DNA of 64,000 bases from Thiothrix fructosivorans (GCF_017349355.1 NZ_JAFMPM010000006.1:930001-994000), one strand, 5' to 3'; shown: positions 46,581 to 55,736, counted from the stretch's first letter. A program made the numbers and translations. The notes: generated by a model from the letters alone, not told the origin.

Positions 46581-47028
46581 GGGAATGCGAATGCCCGCCG
46601 CCATACGCGCCCGCTTCCGGCTCGAATGGCGCTTGTTCCACCACCACATGCAAGCCTAAACCGTGCAGCATGTCATCCAGCACATGGTCGTGTTGGTAAC
46701 GGATCATGCCCGGCATGATTTGCACCGGCACATGGCGGTTGCCGAGGTGGTAGCAGGCGCGTGCCAGCAACCACGGATCGGCGCACGTCAGGGTGGACAC
46801 GGTTTCGGGGGCAGCTTGAATGCGAATGAGTTCGCCGCTTGCACCTTGCAGGACATCGCCGTGTTGCAGGCTGGAACCACGTGGCAGGAACAAGCCTGCA
46901 TCGCTGCCATCGTCGAGGGTGACGCGCTGGCGGCTGATAATGCGGCGTTCGTGCGGCAAGGTCAGCGACAGGTGCGGCTGGCGGGGTGGGACGCTGCTTT
47001 TATCCAGAATACGTTCAATTTTGAGCAT
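46570..47028 (-). CDS. ureE: Urease accessory nickel chaperone UreE
   Basis: UreE binds nickel and hands it to UreG. The 152-residue protein has the peptide-binding N-terminal domain (LTLPHERRIISRQRVTLDDGSDAGLFLPRG) and a metal-binding C-terminal domain (ACYHLGNRHVPVQIM). It ends in a His-rich tail ([10 protein letters not shown]). In most urease operons ureE follows ureC directly; here 11.7 kb of restriction-modification genes intervene. A TATATT about 20 bases before the ATG might form a -10 box, but no matching -35 was found. Confidence 0.96.
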   Translation of the reverse strand: MLKIERILDKSSVPPRQPHLSLTLPHERRIISRQRVTLDDGSDAGLFLPRGSSLQHGDVLQGASGELIRIQAAPETVSTLTCADPWLLARACYHLGNRHVPVQIMPGMIRYQHDHVLDDMLHGLGLHVVVEQAPFEPEAGAYGGGHSHSHDH

Positions 47029-47080
47029 TACTTAACCTAGATAGAGGAAATATAACGTTTGCACATTCACAGAGCAGTTT

Positions 47081-47803
47081 TCATGCCAACACATAATACC
47101 CCGCCCTTGCATCCAGTCGAGCCTTTACCCTTTCCCAACTGGGCATCACCTGAGACAGCAAACGGTAAAAGCGTTCGCTGTGATTATGCTCGGCAAGATG
47201 ACACAACTCATGCAGAATAACGTAGTCAATGCACTCGCGTGGGGCTTTCACCAGATGCGGGTTAAGCGTTAGCCTGCCTTGGGGGGAGCAACTGCCCCAT
47301 TGGGTTTGCATGGTGAGGATGCTTAACGACGGGCGTTCAGCCACCCAAAGTGCCTGTTCCAGCATGGCATCCAGCCGTTTGGCAAACACTTCTTTAGCAC
47401 GCGCCTTGTACCAGTCGCTCAGGAGTTGTTGCACCTTTTCTGCACTTTTTTGACGTAGCGTCACTTCCAGTTTGCCGCGTAACAATTTCACTTGCTGCGT
47501 GGCATTAGGGTCTTCCAGCACTTTCAGCAGGTATTGTTTACCCAAGTAGTAATGGCTTTCACCGCTGATGTATTGTCGTGGGGTGACGTAAGCGGATTGT
47601 TGGCGAAAATCACGCAGTTGTTGATAAATCCAGCGACCGCGTTTTTTCACTGCTGCCAGCACTTCGTTATCATCTGCTTGGGTAGGGGCAGCTACTTCAA
47701 TCCGGCAATCAGGATGAACCTTGATCAGAACGCGCTGGATGCCTTCGCTACGCGGCAAACGCTCAAACGTAATCTGTTCATCGCCATAGCTAAACTGAAG
47801 CAT
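47081..47803 (-). CDS. YgjP-like SprT/zincin metallopeptidase
   Basis: The 240-residue protein has the YgjP metallopeptidase domain (DUF45). Family segments are KRGRWIYQQL and YISGESHYYLGKQYLLKV in the N-terminal half. The zinc motif follows in YVILHELCHLAEHNHSERFYRLL, with WGSCSPQGRLTLNPHLV before it. The ATG at 47801-47803 has GGAG upstream in the hsdR tail; an upstream ATG at 47818 overlaps the hsdR stop. This family is often found at the end of type I restriction loci. Its role there is unknown. Confidence 0.9.
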   Translation of the reverse strand: MLQFSYGDEQITFERLPRSEGIQRVLIKVHPDCRIEVAAPTQADDNEVLAAVKKRGRWIYQQLRDFRQQSAYVTPRQYISGESHYYLGKQYLLKVLEDPNATQQVKLLRGKLEVTLRQKSAEKVQQLLSDWYKARAKEVFAKRLDAMLEQALWVAERPSLSILTMQTQWGSCSPQGRLTLNPHLVKAPRECIDYVILHELCHLAEHNHSERFYRLLSQVMPSWERVKARLDARAGYYVLA

Positions 47804-47807
47804 CCGC

Positions 47808-50800
47808 TTACACTCCATTCAAACCCACACGCACAATCTGTATCACCCGCTCGACCATTGCTTTAGCCTGATCCATGCCACCGCCAATCGCTTTGCATTC
47901 CTTGAACAGCAGCGGCAACAGTTTCTTACGAATGTCAGCTTCAATGTTTTGTGGGTTGATGGAATGTTCGGCGACAGATTGTTCCACATGCGCATCCAGT
48001 GCGAAGGCCAGTTGCACCCATTGGTCTTGCGCGGCTTGATCGGCAGCCGTGAATACTTCCGGCAAGGTTTGTTTGAACACGCCGAAATACGCCTGCGCGT
48101 GGTGGTTGCCTGCAAACACATTCGGCATATCCGGTACGCGCCGTTGTTGCACTTGCTCGGCGAAATCGTGGAACAGCAGGTATTGCTTGAGCGGGTGGTC
48201 AAACAGCTTTTCTGCGTCGGCAATGGCTTGGCGCAACAGTTTGGAAAAGGCTTCCTGCGCGTAAGGGTCATCGCGCAAATCCTGCTCGATCAGGCGGGTC
48301 ACGCGGGTTTTGATAATGTCGGTTTCGTTGCGGGTTTTGTCCGCGCTCCAATCTTCGGGGGCTTGCTTTTGCCCCAGTTTGTTGACTTCGTAAACGCCTT
48401 GCGCGTCTTTGATGTCAACGCCGACCACATGCTTGTCCAGCAGCTTTTTTACCTGCGCGGCGTATTGGTCGTACTGGACGGTTTCGCCTGCATCCTGTTT
48501 TGCCAACTGGCGCAGGCTGGAAAATTGCTTGAGGGTTTCCTTGTAGTGGCGGCGGTCAGTATCACTGAAACTGGTATCGGCAAAGAAGGTGGCGGATTGT
48601 AGTGCGACTTTCAGGCAACTGGCGAAGGCGGTCAGGGCTTCGTAGAAGTCTTCGCGCACTTTCAGGTTGGCATCAACCAACTCCCCGCTTTGCTCCACCA
48701 TTTTCGGCACGAGTACCTGCCGTAATTGCTCAATGTCGTGTTTGTTTTTGACCCCGGCAAAAATCGCCCACAAGGTTTTGTAAAGTTGCGGCAAGCGTTT
48801 GTATTCGGTACTCATCTGGCTGTACAAACCCGCAATATCATTGATGTCGTAGCCACCTTGGGTACGCGCTGCCAAATCCTGATATTTTTGGAGGGTGGTA
48901 TCCAGTTCCGCCAGAATGCCGCGATAGTCGATTAGCAAGCCGAACTTTTTCAGCGGGTGCAAACGGTTGACCCGCGCAATGGCTTGGATCAGGTTGTGTT
49001 GCTTTAAGGGTTTGTCGATATACAACACGGTGTTTTTCGGCTCGTCAAAACCCGTCAGCAGCTTGTCCACCACAATCAGCAGCTTCAACGCATCGTCTTT
49101 GTCGAAACGCTCGATAATGGCTTTGGTATAGGCTTGTTCGTCGGTTGAACCAATATTGTCTTTCCACCATTTAGCCACGGCGGGCAAAGCGGCTTCGTCG
49201 ACATCGGTATTGCCTTCGCGGGTATCGGGCGGACTCATGACTACGGCGGATTCAAACAATCCGGCTTCGTCGAGGTATTGTTTGTACTTGATGGCGGAGG
49301 CTTTGCTGTCGCACGCCAGTTGCCCTTTCAAGCCGTCGTCGATGTTTTTCACGAAGTGATTGGCAATGTCGAGTGCAATCAGGCGGATGCGGTCATCCAC
49401 GCTGTAGATTTCACCTTTGCGGGCAAACTTGCGTTTCAGGTCGGTCTTTTGTTCAGCGGTCAAGCCTTCGGTAATGCGCTCGAACCAGCTATCAATGGCG
49501 CGTTCGTTGACATCCAGATCGGGGATGCGCTCTTCGTACAACAAGGGCGTAACGGTTTGGTCATCCACGGCGCGTTGCATGGTGTAGGCGTGGATGATCT
49601 TGCCGAATTTGCCTTCGGTCTTGTCGTCTTTCAGCAAGGGCGTGCCAGTAAACGCCACAAAGGCGGCTTTGGGCAACACCTGTTTCATGCGGATGTGGTT
49701 TTCACCGCCTTGGCTGCGATGACCTTCGTCAATCAGCACAATGATATTCGGGCTGGAATTGCGGCATTCGGGCAGCTTGGTGGCACTGTTAAATTTCTGG
49801 ATCAGCGCGAACATGATGCGTTCCGTGCCTTTGCCAATCTGTTCGGCAAGGCGTTTGCCGGAGGTTGCCATTGCCGCTTCTTTGTCTTTTTTGCTGGCTA
49901 ACTCGCCGCCGGAGGTAAAGGTTTTGCTGAGTTGGCTTTCCAAATCTACCCGGTCGGTGACAACCAGAATGCGGCAGTGTTTGAGGGAGTCGTGCAGAAT
50001 CAGGGCTTTGCTCAGGAATACCATTGTGAAGGATTTGCCTGAGCCGGTGGTGTGCCAGATAACGCCGCCTTCGCGTCCGCCGTCTGGGCGTGGGGTGTTG
50101 ATACGCTCAATTAGCCGTTTGATACCGAAAACTTGCTGGTAACGGGCGACAATTTTCCCAACCTTTTTATCGAACAGCGTGTAAAACCGCATCATTTCCA
50201 GCAAACGTTGTGGCTGTAACAAGCTAATCAGCAAATGATCTTGACCTGTCACTGCCAACTCAGCAGCACTCCATGCCTGATACCATGCCCAATCTTGGGC
50301 AGTGCGGTGGGCAAACAGAAGTTCGGTTTGCAGCGCAGTCAGCGGGCGGTTTTTGATGGCGTGCATTTCAGCGGCACTGATGTCTTCTTCACGCCATGCT
50401 GACCAGAATTTGGTTGGGGTCGCGCAGGTTGCGTAACGGCCTTCTGCGCCATTGATGGAAAGCAATAATTGGCTGTAGGCGAACAGGTGCGGGATTTCGT
50501 CGGGGCGTTGATTGCGCAGGCTTTGTGAAATGCCTTCGTCGATGGTGGGGGCTTTTTTCGCATGACCATTGGGGCGTTTAGCTTCGATGACTACCAACGG
50601 GATGCCGTTGACGAAACACACGATGTCCGGGCGGCGCGTATCGACACCGCCAGCGCGGGTGATGCTGAATTCTTCGGTAAAGCTGAAATGGTTGTTGGCA
50701 GGGTTGTGCCAGTCGATCAGAGCAATGGTCGGGTTGGCTTTTTTGCCGTCGACAAATTCGGTGATGGAAATGCCGTACAGCAAGTGGTTGTAGAGCTTTT

Positions 50801-51086
50801 CATTGGCAGACAGCAAACCTTCATTGAGGGCGGGGCTGCACACTTCGGCAATCAGGTTATCCAGCGCGTGGCTCGACAGGGCGTATTCACGCCCCGCGAA
50901 GGTGAAACGGCGTTTTTGCAATTCGCTGCGCAGGATGTCACGCAACACCACTTGGTCGTAGTGACCTTGGCGGGCAATCACGGCTTGTTGTGGGGAGAGA
51001 AATGACCAACCCAATTGGCTCAACAGTGCCAAGGCGGGGAGTTTGGCACTGTATTCTTCTTGGAATTTGGGCATGGGCTGGTTCAT
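47808..51086 (-). CDS. hsdR: Type I restriction endonuclease, R subunit
   Basis: HsdR is the motor and nuclease of a type I restriction complex. The 1092-residue protein has an N-terminal PD-(D/E)XK nuclease (RPDIVCFVNGIPLVVIEAKR, about residues 153-172). An SF2 helicase follows, with Walker A HTTGSGKSFTMVFLS near residue 345 and the DEAD-box variant LIDEGHRSQ near 452. Downstream helicase motifs include AFTGTPLL and VDKLLTGFDEP. The C-terminal half is helical and should bind the methylase. It begins with an ATGA overlap with the PIN gene. Confidence 0.96.
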   Translation of the reverse strand: MNQPMPKFQEEYSAKLPALALLSQLGWSFLSPQQAVIARQGHYDQVVLRDILRSELQKRRFTFAGREYALSSHALDNLIAEVCSPALNEGLLSANEKLYNHLLYGISITEFVDGKKANPTIALIDWHNPANNHFSFTEEFSITRAGGVDTRRPDIVCFVNGIPLVVIEAKRPNGHAKKAPTIDEGISQSLRNQRPDEIPHLFAYSQLLLSINGAEGRYATCATPTKFWSAWREEDISAAEMHAIKNRPLTALQTELLFAHRTAQDWAWYQAWSAAELAVTGQDHLLISLLQPQRLLEMMRFYTLFDKKVGKIVARYQQVFGIKRLIERINTPRPDGGREGGVIWHTTGSGKSFTMVFLSKALILHDSLKHCRILVVTDRVDLESQLSKTFTSGGELASKKDKEAAMATSGKRLAEQIGKGTERIMFALIQKFNSATKLPECRNSSPNIIVLIDEGHRSQGGENHIRMKQVLPKAAFVAFTGTPLLKDDKTEGKFGKIIHAYTMQRAVDDQTVTPLLYEERIPDLDVNERAIDSWFERITEGLTAEQKTDLKRKFARKGEIYSVDDRIRLIALDIANHFVKNIDDGLKGQLACDSKASAIKYKQYLDEAGLFESAVVMSPPDTREGNTDVDEAALPAVAKWWKDNIGSTDEQAYTKAIIERFDKDDALKLLIVVDKLLTGFDEPKNTVLYIDKPLKQHNLIQAIARVNRLHPLKKFGLLIDYRGILAELDTTLQKYQDLAARTQGGYDINDIAGLYSQMSTEYKRLPQLYKTLWAIFAGVKNKHDIEQLRQVLVPKMVEQSGELVDANLKVREDFYEALTAFASCLKVALQSATFFADTSFSDTDRRHYKETLKQFSSLRQLAKQDAGETVQYDQYAAQVKKLLDKHVVGVDIKDAQGVYEVNKLGQKQAPEDWSADKTRNETDIIKTRVTRLIEQDLRDDPYAQEAFSKLLRQAIADAEKLFDHPLKQYLLFHDFAEQVQQRRVPDMPNVFAGNHHAQAYFGVFKQTLPEVFTAADQAAQDQWVQLAFALDAHVEQSVAEHSINPQNIEADIRKKLLPLLFKECKAIGGGMDQAKAMVERVIQIVRVGLNGV

Positions 51087-51538
51087 TGAACGGCCTGTGT
51101 ATAACGCTCATGCAAGCCTTCTAACCCCGCAATATCTGAATCTTGCGATGCCAGTTCCAAATCATGGCACTTGGCACTGGCAAGGTGGAACACATCAAAC
51201 TTGCGCTTTTCAATATTGCGTTGCTGGTTTGTATTCTCTGCACGGTCAAAGCGGAATAAGTTGGCTGCCAGTTCGGAGACATGGCGATTAACATCCAACT
51301 CGGTCAAGCCATCCAGTGATTGTTTCAACTGGGCAAAACGTACCTGATCTTGCCAGCCAATGCCGCGCAGCACTTCGTAGCGAATCAATGGGGTGATAAT
51401 CAGCGTCACCTCCTCATTGCTCAATAAGGCTGCCAAAGTCTGCTTGGCTTTGGTACGTTCGGTTTCGGAAGTTGTGCTACCGTCATCCAAGGCGGCGATC
51501 AATAAGTTTGCGTCTAATAAAACCTTGCGCATGGTCAT
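51083..51538 (-). CDS. PIN-domain ribonuclease-like protein
   Basis: The 151-residue protein has a PIN fold of the VapC type. The acidic residues expected in the active site are visible: Asp9 in KVLLDANLLIAALD, Glu55 in RYEVLRG, Asp115 in RKFDVFHLASA and Asp133/135 in ASQDSDI. VapC toxins cut tRNA or rRNA and normally pair with a small DNA-binding antitoxin, but none is adjacent. Instead the gene starts directly after an AAA ATPase stop (TAA then ATG, no gap) and overlaps hsdR by ATGA. It may be the effector of an AAA-controlled module. Confidence 0.88.
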   Translation of the reverse strand: MTMRKVLLDANLLIAALDDGSTTSETERTKAKQTLAALLSNEEVTLIITPLIRYEVLRGIGWQDQVRFAQLKQSLDGLTELDVNRHVSELAANLFRFDRAENTNQQRNIEKRKFDVFHLASAKCHDLELASQDSDIAGLEGLHERYTQAVQ

Positions 51539-52657
51539 TTACACCCCTTGCCCATTGATCAGATTCAACAACTGTTGTTTCGCTTGTTGTTGATCAGCGG
51601 GAACGAGACTGTCCAGCTTCAGACGATTTAGATCAATATCAAAGGCTTCTTGCAGCACATCAATCAACGAGGTGGTATTGGGTGAAGTAATCGCTTGGGT
51701 ACGCACCACGCCATCGGTATCGCGTTGCAGGCGATAGGCTTCTCCTGCCTTTAGCTGTGACAGCACGATGGAAGAATGGGTGGTGATGTAAAAGGTGGTA
51801 TTCGGGAATAATTGTTTGAGCAAGGGGATGATTTTTGCTTGCCAAGACAGATGCAGGTGGCTTTCGATTTCGTCAATCAGCACGATACCCTTCACCTGTT
51901 GCAAGCGGGTTTCATTGGTGAAATAGCCGTAACCGGAAACAATCGCCTGTAGCATTTTCAGGATGGAAGCAAAGCCGGTACTCAGATGGGAAAGTTCACG
52001 CGGCTGACCATCAATTTTCAGATTGACCCGACCATCACCGCTGATTTGCATGTATTTGGGGTCGATACGGCTGTCGATCTTGTTTAGCAACTCCAGCACT
52101 ACCCGGATTTCGATGTCGCGGTTATCTTCCTGCTTCTGGTAGGGGTTAGCGGATTGGGCAAGGGTAACAAACCATTCTTCAATGCCCGTATCCATATTCA
52201 GGCTGGTGAAGTTGTTGTTCATGCCTTGAATCAAACGCTGGAAATAGGCATTACGGCGTTGTTCCAATGTACCGATAGCTTTAGCTGGTTTGTTGTCGTG
52301 TTGGATAAATCCCCGGTTTTGCGAAGCAAGAAACACAACAGGTAGGGCATGAGCAGGATATTTGATTTTATCTTTCAATGTCGCAGGAATATTATTTGAC
52401 AGAGGGGCATTAAATCTATCCGTATTTAGCGACATTGTTTTAAATGACCAGCTTGCAGAGTCTATTACCGTCATTCCTGTAAATTTTTGCACGCTTTGAT
52501 TGCTGAAAATACACATCTGAAACAACGCTTCTAGCGTCTTGGTTTTACCTACCCCATTTGCACCAATCAGGGTATAAACTCGCTGGTTTTCCTGTAAGTT
52601 CAACTCGATACTGCCTACGCCTTTGAGTCCTTCGATTTTAATCGGATATATCAACAT
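51539..52657 (-). CDS. AAA/ABC-type ATPase (AAA_15/21, OLD-like) in defence locus
   Basis: The 372-residue SMC/ABC-like ATPase has Walker A GANGVGKT (residues 32-39) after IEGLKGVGSIEL, the usual opening of AAA_15/AAA_21 proteins. The ABC signature is LSTGFASIL (about residues 225-233), Walker B GIVLIDEIESHLHLSW (about residues 257-272) and the H-loop ITTHSS (about 291-296). No TOPRIM or nuclease domain is fused, unlike OLD proteins. It lies between hsdS and a PIN gene. Comparable free ATPases in defence islands act as sensors that release or control a partner nuclease; that role here is inferred. Confidence 0.9.
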   Translation of the reverse strand: MLIYPIKIEGLKGVGSIELNLQENQRVYTLIGANGVGKTKTLEALFQMCIFSNQSVQKFTGMTVIDSASWSFKTMSLNTDRFNAPLSNNIPATLKDKIKYPAHALPVVFLASQNRGFIQHDNKPAKAIGTLEQRRNAYFQRLIQGMNNNFTSLNMDTGIEEWFVTLAQSANPYQKQEDNRDIEIRVVLELLNKIDSRIDPKYMQISGDGRVNLKIDGQPRELSHLSTGFASILKMLQAIVSGYGYFTNETRLQQVKGIVLIDEIESHLHLSWQAKIIPLLKQLFPNTTFYITTHSSIVLSQLKAGEAYRLQRDTDGVVRTQAITSPNTTSLIDVLQEAFDIDLNRLKLDSLVPADQQQAKQQLLNLINGQGV

Positions 52658-52667
52658 ACATTTTTCC

Positions 52668-53843
52668 TCATACCTTCACCCGCCGTTTTCCCGTCAGCAA
52701 CTGCTGCATCAGGGCTTTTTTCTCCTGCTTCAAACCCTCAAGCTTTTGCTGCAAAACATCAATTTCACGATCAGCCGCCGAAAGCACAGCCGTGATCTTT
52801 TGCTGCTCCTCAAATTCTGGAAAAGCCCACGAAATTTTCCTGAAATAGTCAAACTTAAGATTCCATGTGTCTGACACCAATCCTTGTGAATGTCTATAGA
52901 AAACGTGTATTAAGGATGGATGTTTAAATAAGTAAGCCGCAAATTTTGGATATATATCCTTGTTAGGTATAACAATTGTATACGCAGGACTTACAATACC
53001 CTCTTTATCCGATCGGCTTGAACGACCTTGCCACATACGCATGGTGTTGTATCCAATGTCATTTACACATATTCTACGATACTTTGACTTATCTTCATTG
53101 GAAGTATCTTTTCGTCCAGTTTCATCCTGATAAACAACGCCATCTTCAGCAGTGATAGATAAAAGCGGTAATCCCTCACGACCAAGCTCAACTCGTTCTT
53201 TGAATATTTCTCCAAATTTTTTTTCTTTCCACTCTCCTCCAAACCCCTTCAGCCGCTTCTTCCCCGTCAGCAATTGCTGCATCAGGGCTTTTTTCTGTTG
53301 CTGGCTGTTGGCAAGCAGTTGTTCGGTAGTAGTGATGGCTTTGTCCCAAGTGGAAAGGATTTGAGCGATTTTCTTTTGTTCGGGGAGAGTAGGAATGTCA
53401 ACAGGAAAAGATTTAATACTTTCCGTATCTAACCGTCCTGTGCCATGTCCAGCCGTACTAACCAATTGTCGTATTTCTTCTTTTTTTCCGACAAGAAGAA
53501 ATGATAAAAACAAACCATCAATACCTTTTTTAGGAATTAAAGCCTTAATATCTTGATTAAATGATACGGTTTTTTCAACAAACCCAACTGGAAAATCTTT
53601 TAGAAGTGTCATTCCCCTAACAAGTATTAATGATGCACCTTTTGGTGCTTTGCTCACTACAGCAAATCCTTCTTCAGACAGCATGTCAATACTTGACGAG
53701 ATGTAATGTTGCTTAAGATCTTTTCCTGAAATCCAAGGGTTGCTTCCTCCCCAAAACTCAGGCTTTGCTTTTGATGGTGTTCCACCTGACTTAAAGTCTG
53801 CTAATTTGCCAATTTCTGTAGATTGCCAACCTTCTGGAATCAT
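52668..53843 (-). CDS. hsdS: Type I restriction specificity subunit, full length
   Basis: HsdS determines the bipartite DNA target. The 391-residue protein has two target-recognition domains, each followed by a conserved coiled-coil: TRD1 (about residues 1-160), CR1 ending KKALMQQLLTGKKRLKGF, TRD2 (about residues 205-345) and CR2 ending KKALMQQLLTGKRRVKV. The DNA for the two ends is nearly identical over 34 bases. The ATG at 53841-53843 (MIPEGWQ) overlaps the fic stop by ATGA and is preferred over a start at 53867. TRD regions look AT-richer than hsdR and hsdM, as is usual. Confidence 0.95.
   Translation of the reverse strand: MIPEGWQSTEIGKLADFKSGGTPSKAKPEFWGGSNPWISGKDLKQHYISSSIDMLSEEGFAVVSKAPKGASLILVRGMTLLKDFPVGFVEKTVSFNQDIKALIPKKGIDGLFLSFLLVGKKEEIRQLVSTAGHGTGRLDTESIKSFPVDIPTLPEQKKIAQILSTWDKAITTTEQLLANSQQQKKALMQQLLTGKKRLKGFGGEWKEKKFGEIFKERVELGREGLPLLSITAEDGVVYQDETGRKDTSNEDKSKYRRICVNDIGYNTMRMWQGRSSRSDKEGIVSPAYTIVIPNKDIYPKFAAYLFKHPSLIHVFYRHSQGLVSDTWNLKFDYFRKISWAFPEFEEQQKITAVLSAADREIDVLQQKLEGLKQEKKALMQQLLTGKRRVKV
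52690..52723. repeat. 34-bp repeat in hsdS, copy 1 (end of CR2)
   Basis: This encodes KKALMQQLLTG at the end of CR2. It matches the copy at 53263-53296 in 33 of 34 positions, in direct orientation, and could support recombination between TRDs. Confidence 0.85.
53263..53296. repeat. 34-bp repeat in hsdS, copy 2 (end of CR1)
   Basis: This is the partner of 52690-52723, 573 bases away, encoding the same peptide at the end of CR1. The single difference is at the twelfth base. Confidence 0.85.
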
Positions 53844-54585
53844 GCTTTTACTCCCAACGCCCACCAATAGGGATCAAAACTTTCCACCACCACTGCTGCA
53901 ATCAATGTCAGAAATGGGGCGTAGTCGTCGTGGCAATGCGCCCGATCCAAAGCTTCGTAGTATTCCAAGCGTCGTTGCACCGACAACACTGCCGCCGGAA
54001 ACCCGGCTTTCATCAATTCCAAATTCATCAGCAGGCGCGAAGTCCACCCATTCCCATCCACAAACGGATGAATCTTCACAAATTCACCATGTACCCGCGC
54101 TGCCCGTTCCACCGGATGCAACTGCATTGCCTGTGTGTCATACCAACCGATAAAATCCGCCATCGCTTGCGGTACATGCAACGCTTCCACAGGTTTATGT
54201 TCCGCCCCGCAATCAGCACGTTGATTTGCCGATAGCGTCCTGCGTTGGCGTTATCAATGTTTTTCAGCACCAGTTGATGCAGTTGCTTGATGTCCCACTC
54301 ATTCAGCGGCGCGTTTTGCTGTACCAGTTCCTCCATGAACAAAATGGCTTCACGGTGATTGATTGCCTCAAAATGTTCCCGCAAGGTTTTGCCACCAACG
54401 GTAATGCCTTCCAGCGCAACCTTGGTTTCCTTGAGGGTGAGGGTGTTCCCTTCGATAGCATTGCTGTGATACGTCCATTGCAACACCAATGATTCATGCA
54501 GGTTGGCAACCACCGCAGGCGGTAAGGGGCGGTAGCTGTCGAGTTTGGTTTTGAGGGTCTCCAAGGTTTGAAAGTTGACACTCAT
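53840..54585 (-). pseudogene. Fic-family AMPylation-type protein, frameshifted
   Basis: Fic proteins modify target proteins, most often with AMP. Two overlapping frames together make one Fic protein. The upstream frame starts MSVNFQTLETLK, holds the inhibitory motif SNAIEGN (residues 41-47) and reads to INVLIAG. The downstream frame continues AEHKPVEALHVPQAMADFI and contains the Fic motif HPFVDGNGWTSR. One missing base in a C run at 54205-54208 (four where five are needed) explains the break. The catalytic motif also differs from HPFxxGNGRxxR by Arg-to-Trp, a single CGG-to-TGG change. Both defects suggest loss of function, unless the frameshift is a sequencing error. ATGA overlaps at both ends keep the gene in the operon. 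Confidence 0.85.
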
Positions 54586-55736
54586 GGCTTATCTCCTTTG
54601 TGCAGTACAGCGCACAAGCCCTGCTTCTCCTCTATCCGCTGTTCCTTTTCTTGCAGTTCCCGCTCAATTTCTTCAATGCTAGGCAAGCTGGTTTTGAGTT
54701 CTTCGGGTAATGTTCTGGTGAGTTGTTGCTGCCATTCGGCAACACCAATGGGTTTATTATAACTGGCAAGTGCATATTCAACGATCAGGTTGTTTTTTTC
54801 CTTTACCAGCAACAGACCGATAGTAGGTTGGTCATCGGGATGGCGGAGTTGCTCGTCTATGATGGTTTGGTACATCTGAAGTTGACTGACAAAACCGGCG
54901 GTAAATTTACCCATTTTGAGTTCCACCACCACATAGCAACGCAACTTGAGGTGATAAAACAGCAAGTCAGCATAGAAATCTTCGTCGCCTACTTCCAAAT
55001 GCACTTGTCGTCCCACAAAGGCAAAACCTTGTCCCAGTTCCACCAAAAACTTTTCCAGATGGTGGATGAGTTGCTGTTCAAGTTCTGCTTCCCTGCGTGG
55101 CGCATCCGTACCCAAAAAATCGAACAGGTAAGGGTCTTTGAAAAGCTGTACCACCATATCTGATTGTTCAGGTGGAAGTGTTGCCGGAAAGTTGTTTTGA
55201 CTTTGCCCTTGGCGTAAATGCAGCCTGTTTTCAATTTGCAAATACAGTATATCCCTGCTCCAACCGTACTCTAGCGTGCGACTGGCATACCATAGGCGTT
55301 CATTAGAACAATGCAATTTATCCAGTAGAACAATATTTGAACGCCAGGAAATTAGTGCAACGGTGCGTTGCACTAATTCACGATCGTCCCAATTCTCAGC
55401 AAACTTGCGCATATATTTGAGATTACGAGGACTAAAACCGCTCATTTCGGGAAAGGCTTGTTTAAGATCGTAAGCAAGACGGTCGATAACTTTTGCTCCC
55501 CAGCCTTCCTGCTGTTGCTGTTGCAGAATTTCTTGCCCTATTTGCCAATACAACAAAATCATCTGCTGATTGGCACGCTGAACTATACGCAAACGTTCAT
55601 TACCAACCAGTTTACGCAAACTGTCGAGCAAAGCTGGATAATTAGCCGGAAGATCGGACAAAGTGGTTGGCGTTGGCATCATAACAGCAGGATTGCTGGA
55701 CTCGCCCCGCTGTTTACGTTGTTGTTTGTCACTCAT
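54582..55736 (-). CDS. DUF1016 (YhcG-like) PDDEXK nuclease-family protein
   Basis: The 384-residue protein has the DUF1016 N-terminal domain (about residues 40-180: YWQIGQEILQQQQQEGWGAKVIDRLAYDLKQAFPEMSGFSPRNL in part). A PDDEXK-like nuclease domain follows, with GDEDFYADLLFYHLKLRCYVVVELKMGKF near residues 240-270 holding the Asp and Glu-x-Lys residues. YhcG-type proteins are common riders in type I restriction loci, but their role is unsettled. It overlaps hsdM by 8 bases and the fic start by ATGA. Confidence 0.92.
   Translation of the reverse strand: MSDKQQRKQRGESSNPAVMMPTPTTLSDLPANYPALLDSLRKLVGNERLRIVQRANQQMILLYWQIGQEILQQQQQEGWGAKVIDRLAYDLKQAFPEMSGFSPRNLKYMRKFAENWDDRELVQRTVALISWRSNIVLLDKLHCSNERLWYASRTLEYGWSRDILYLQIENRLHLRQGQSQNNFPATLPPEQSDMVVQLFKDPYLFDFLGTDAPRREAELEQQLIHHLEKFLVELGQGFAFVGRQVHLEVGDEDFYADLLFYHLKLRCYVVVELKMGKFTAGFVSQLQMYQTIIDEQLRHPDDQPTIGLLLVKEKNNLIVEYALASYNKPIGVAEWQQQLTRTLPEELKTSLPSIEEIERELQEKEQRIEEKQGLCAVLHKGDKP

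Noticed and set aside
51083..51538. Classical VapBC toxin-antitoxin pair
   Set aside because: No small antitoxin-like gene lies before the PIN gene; the neighbour is a 372-residue ATPase.
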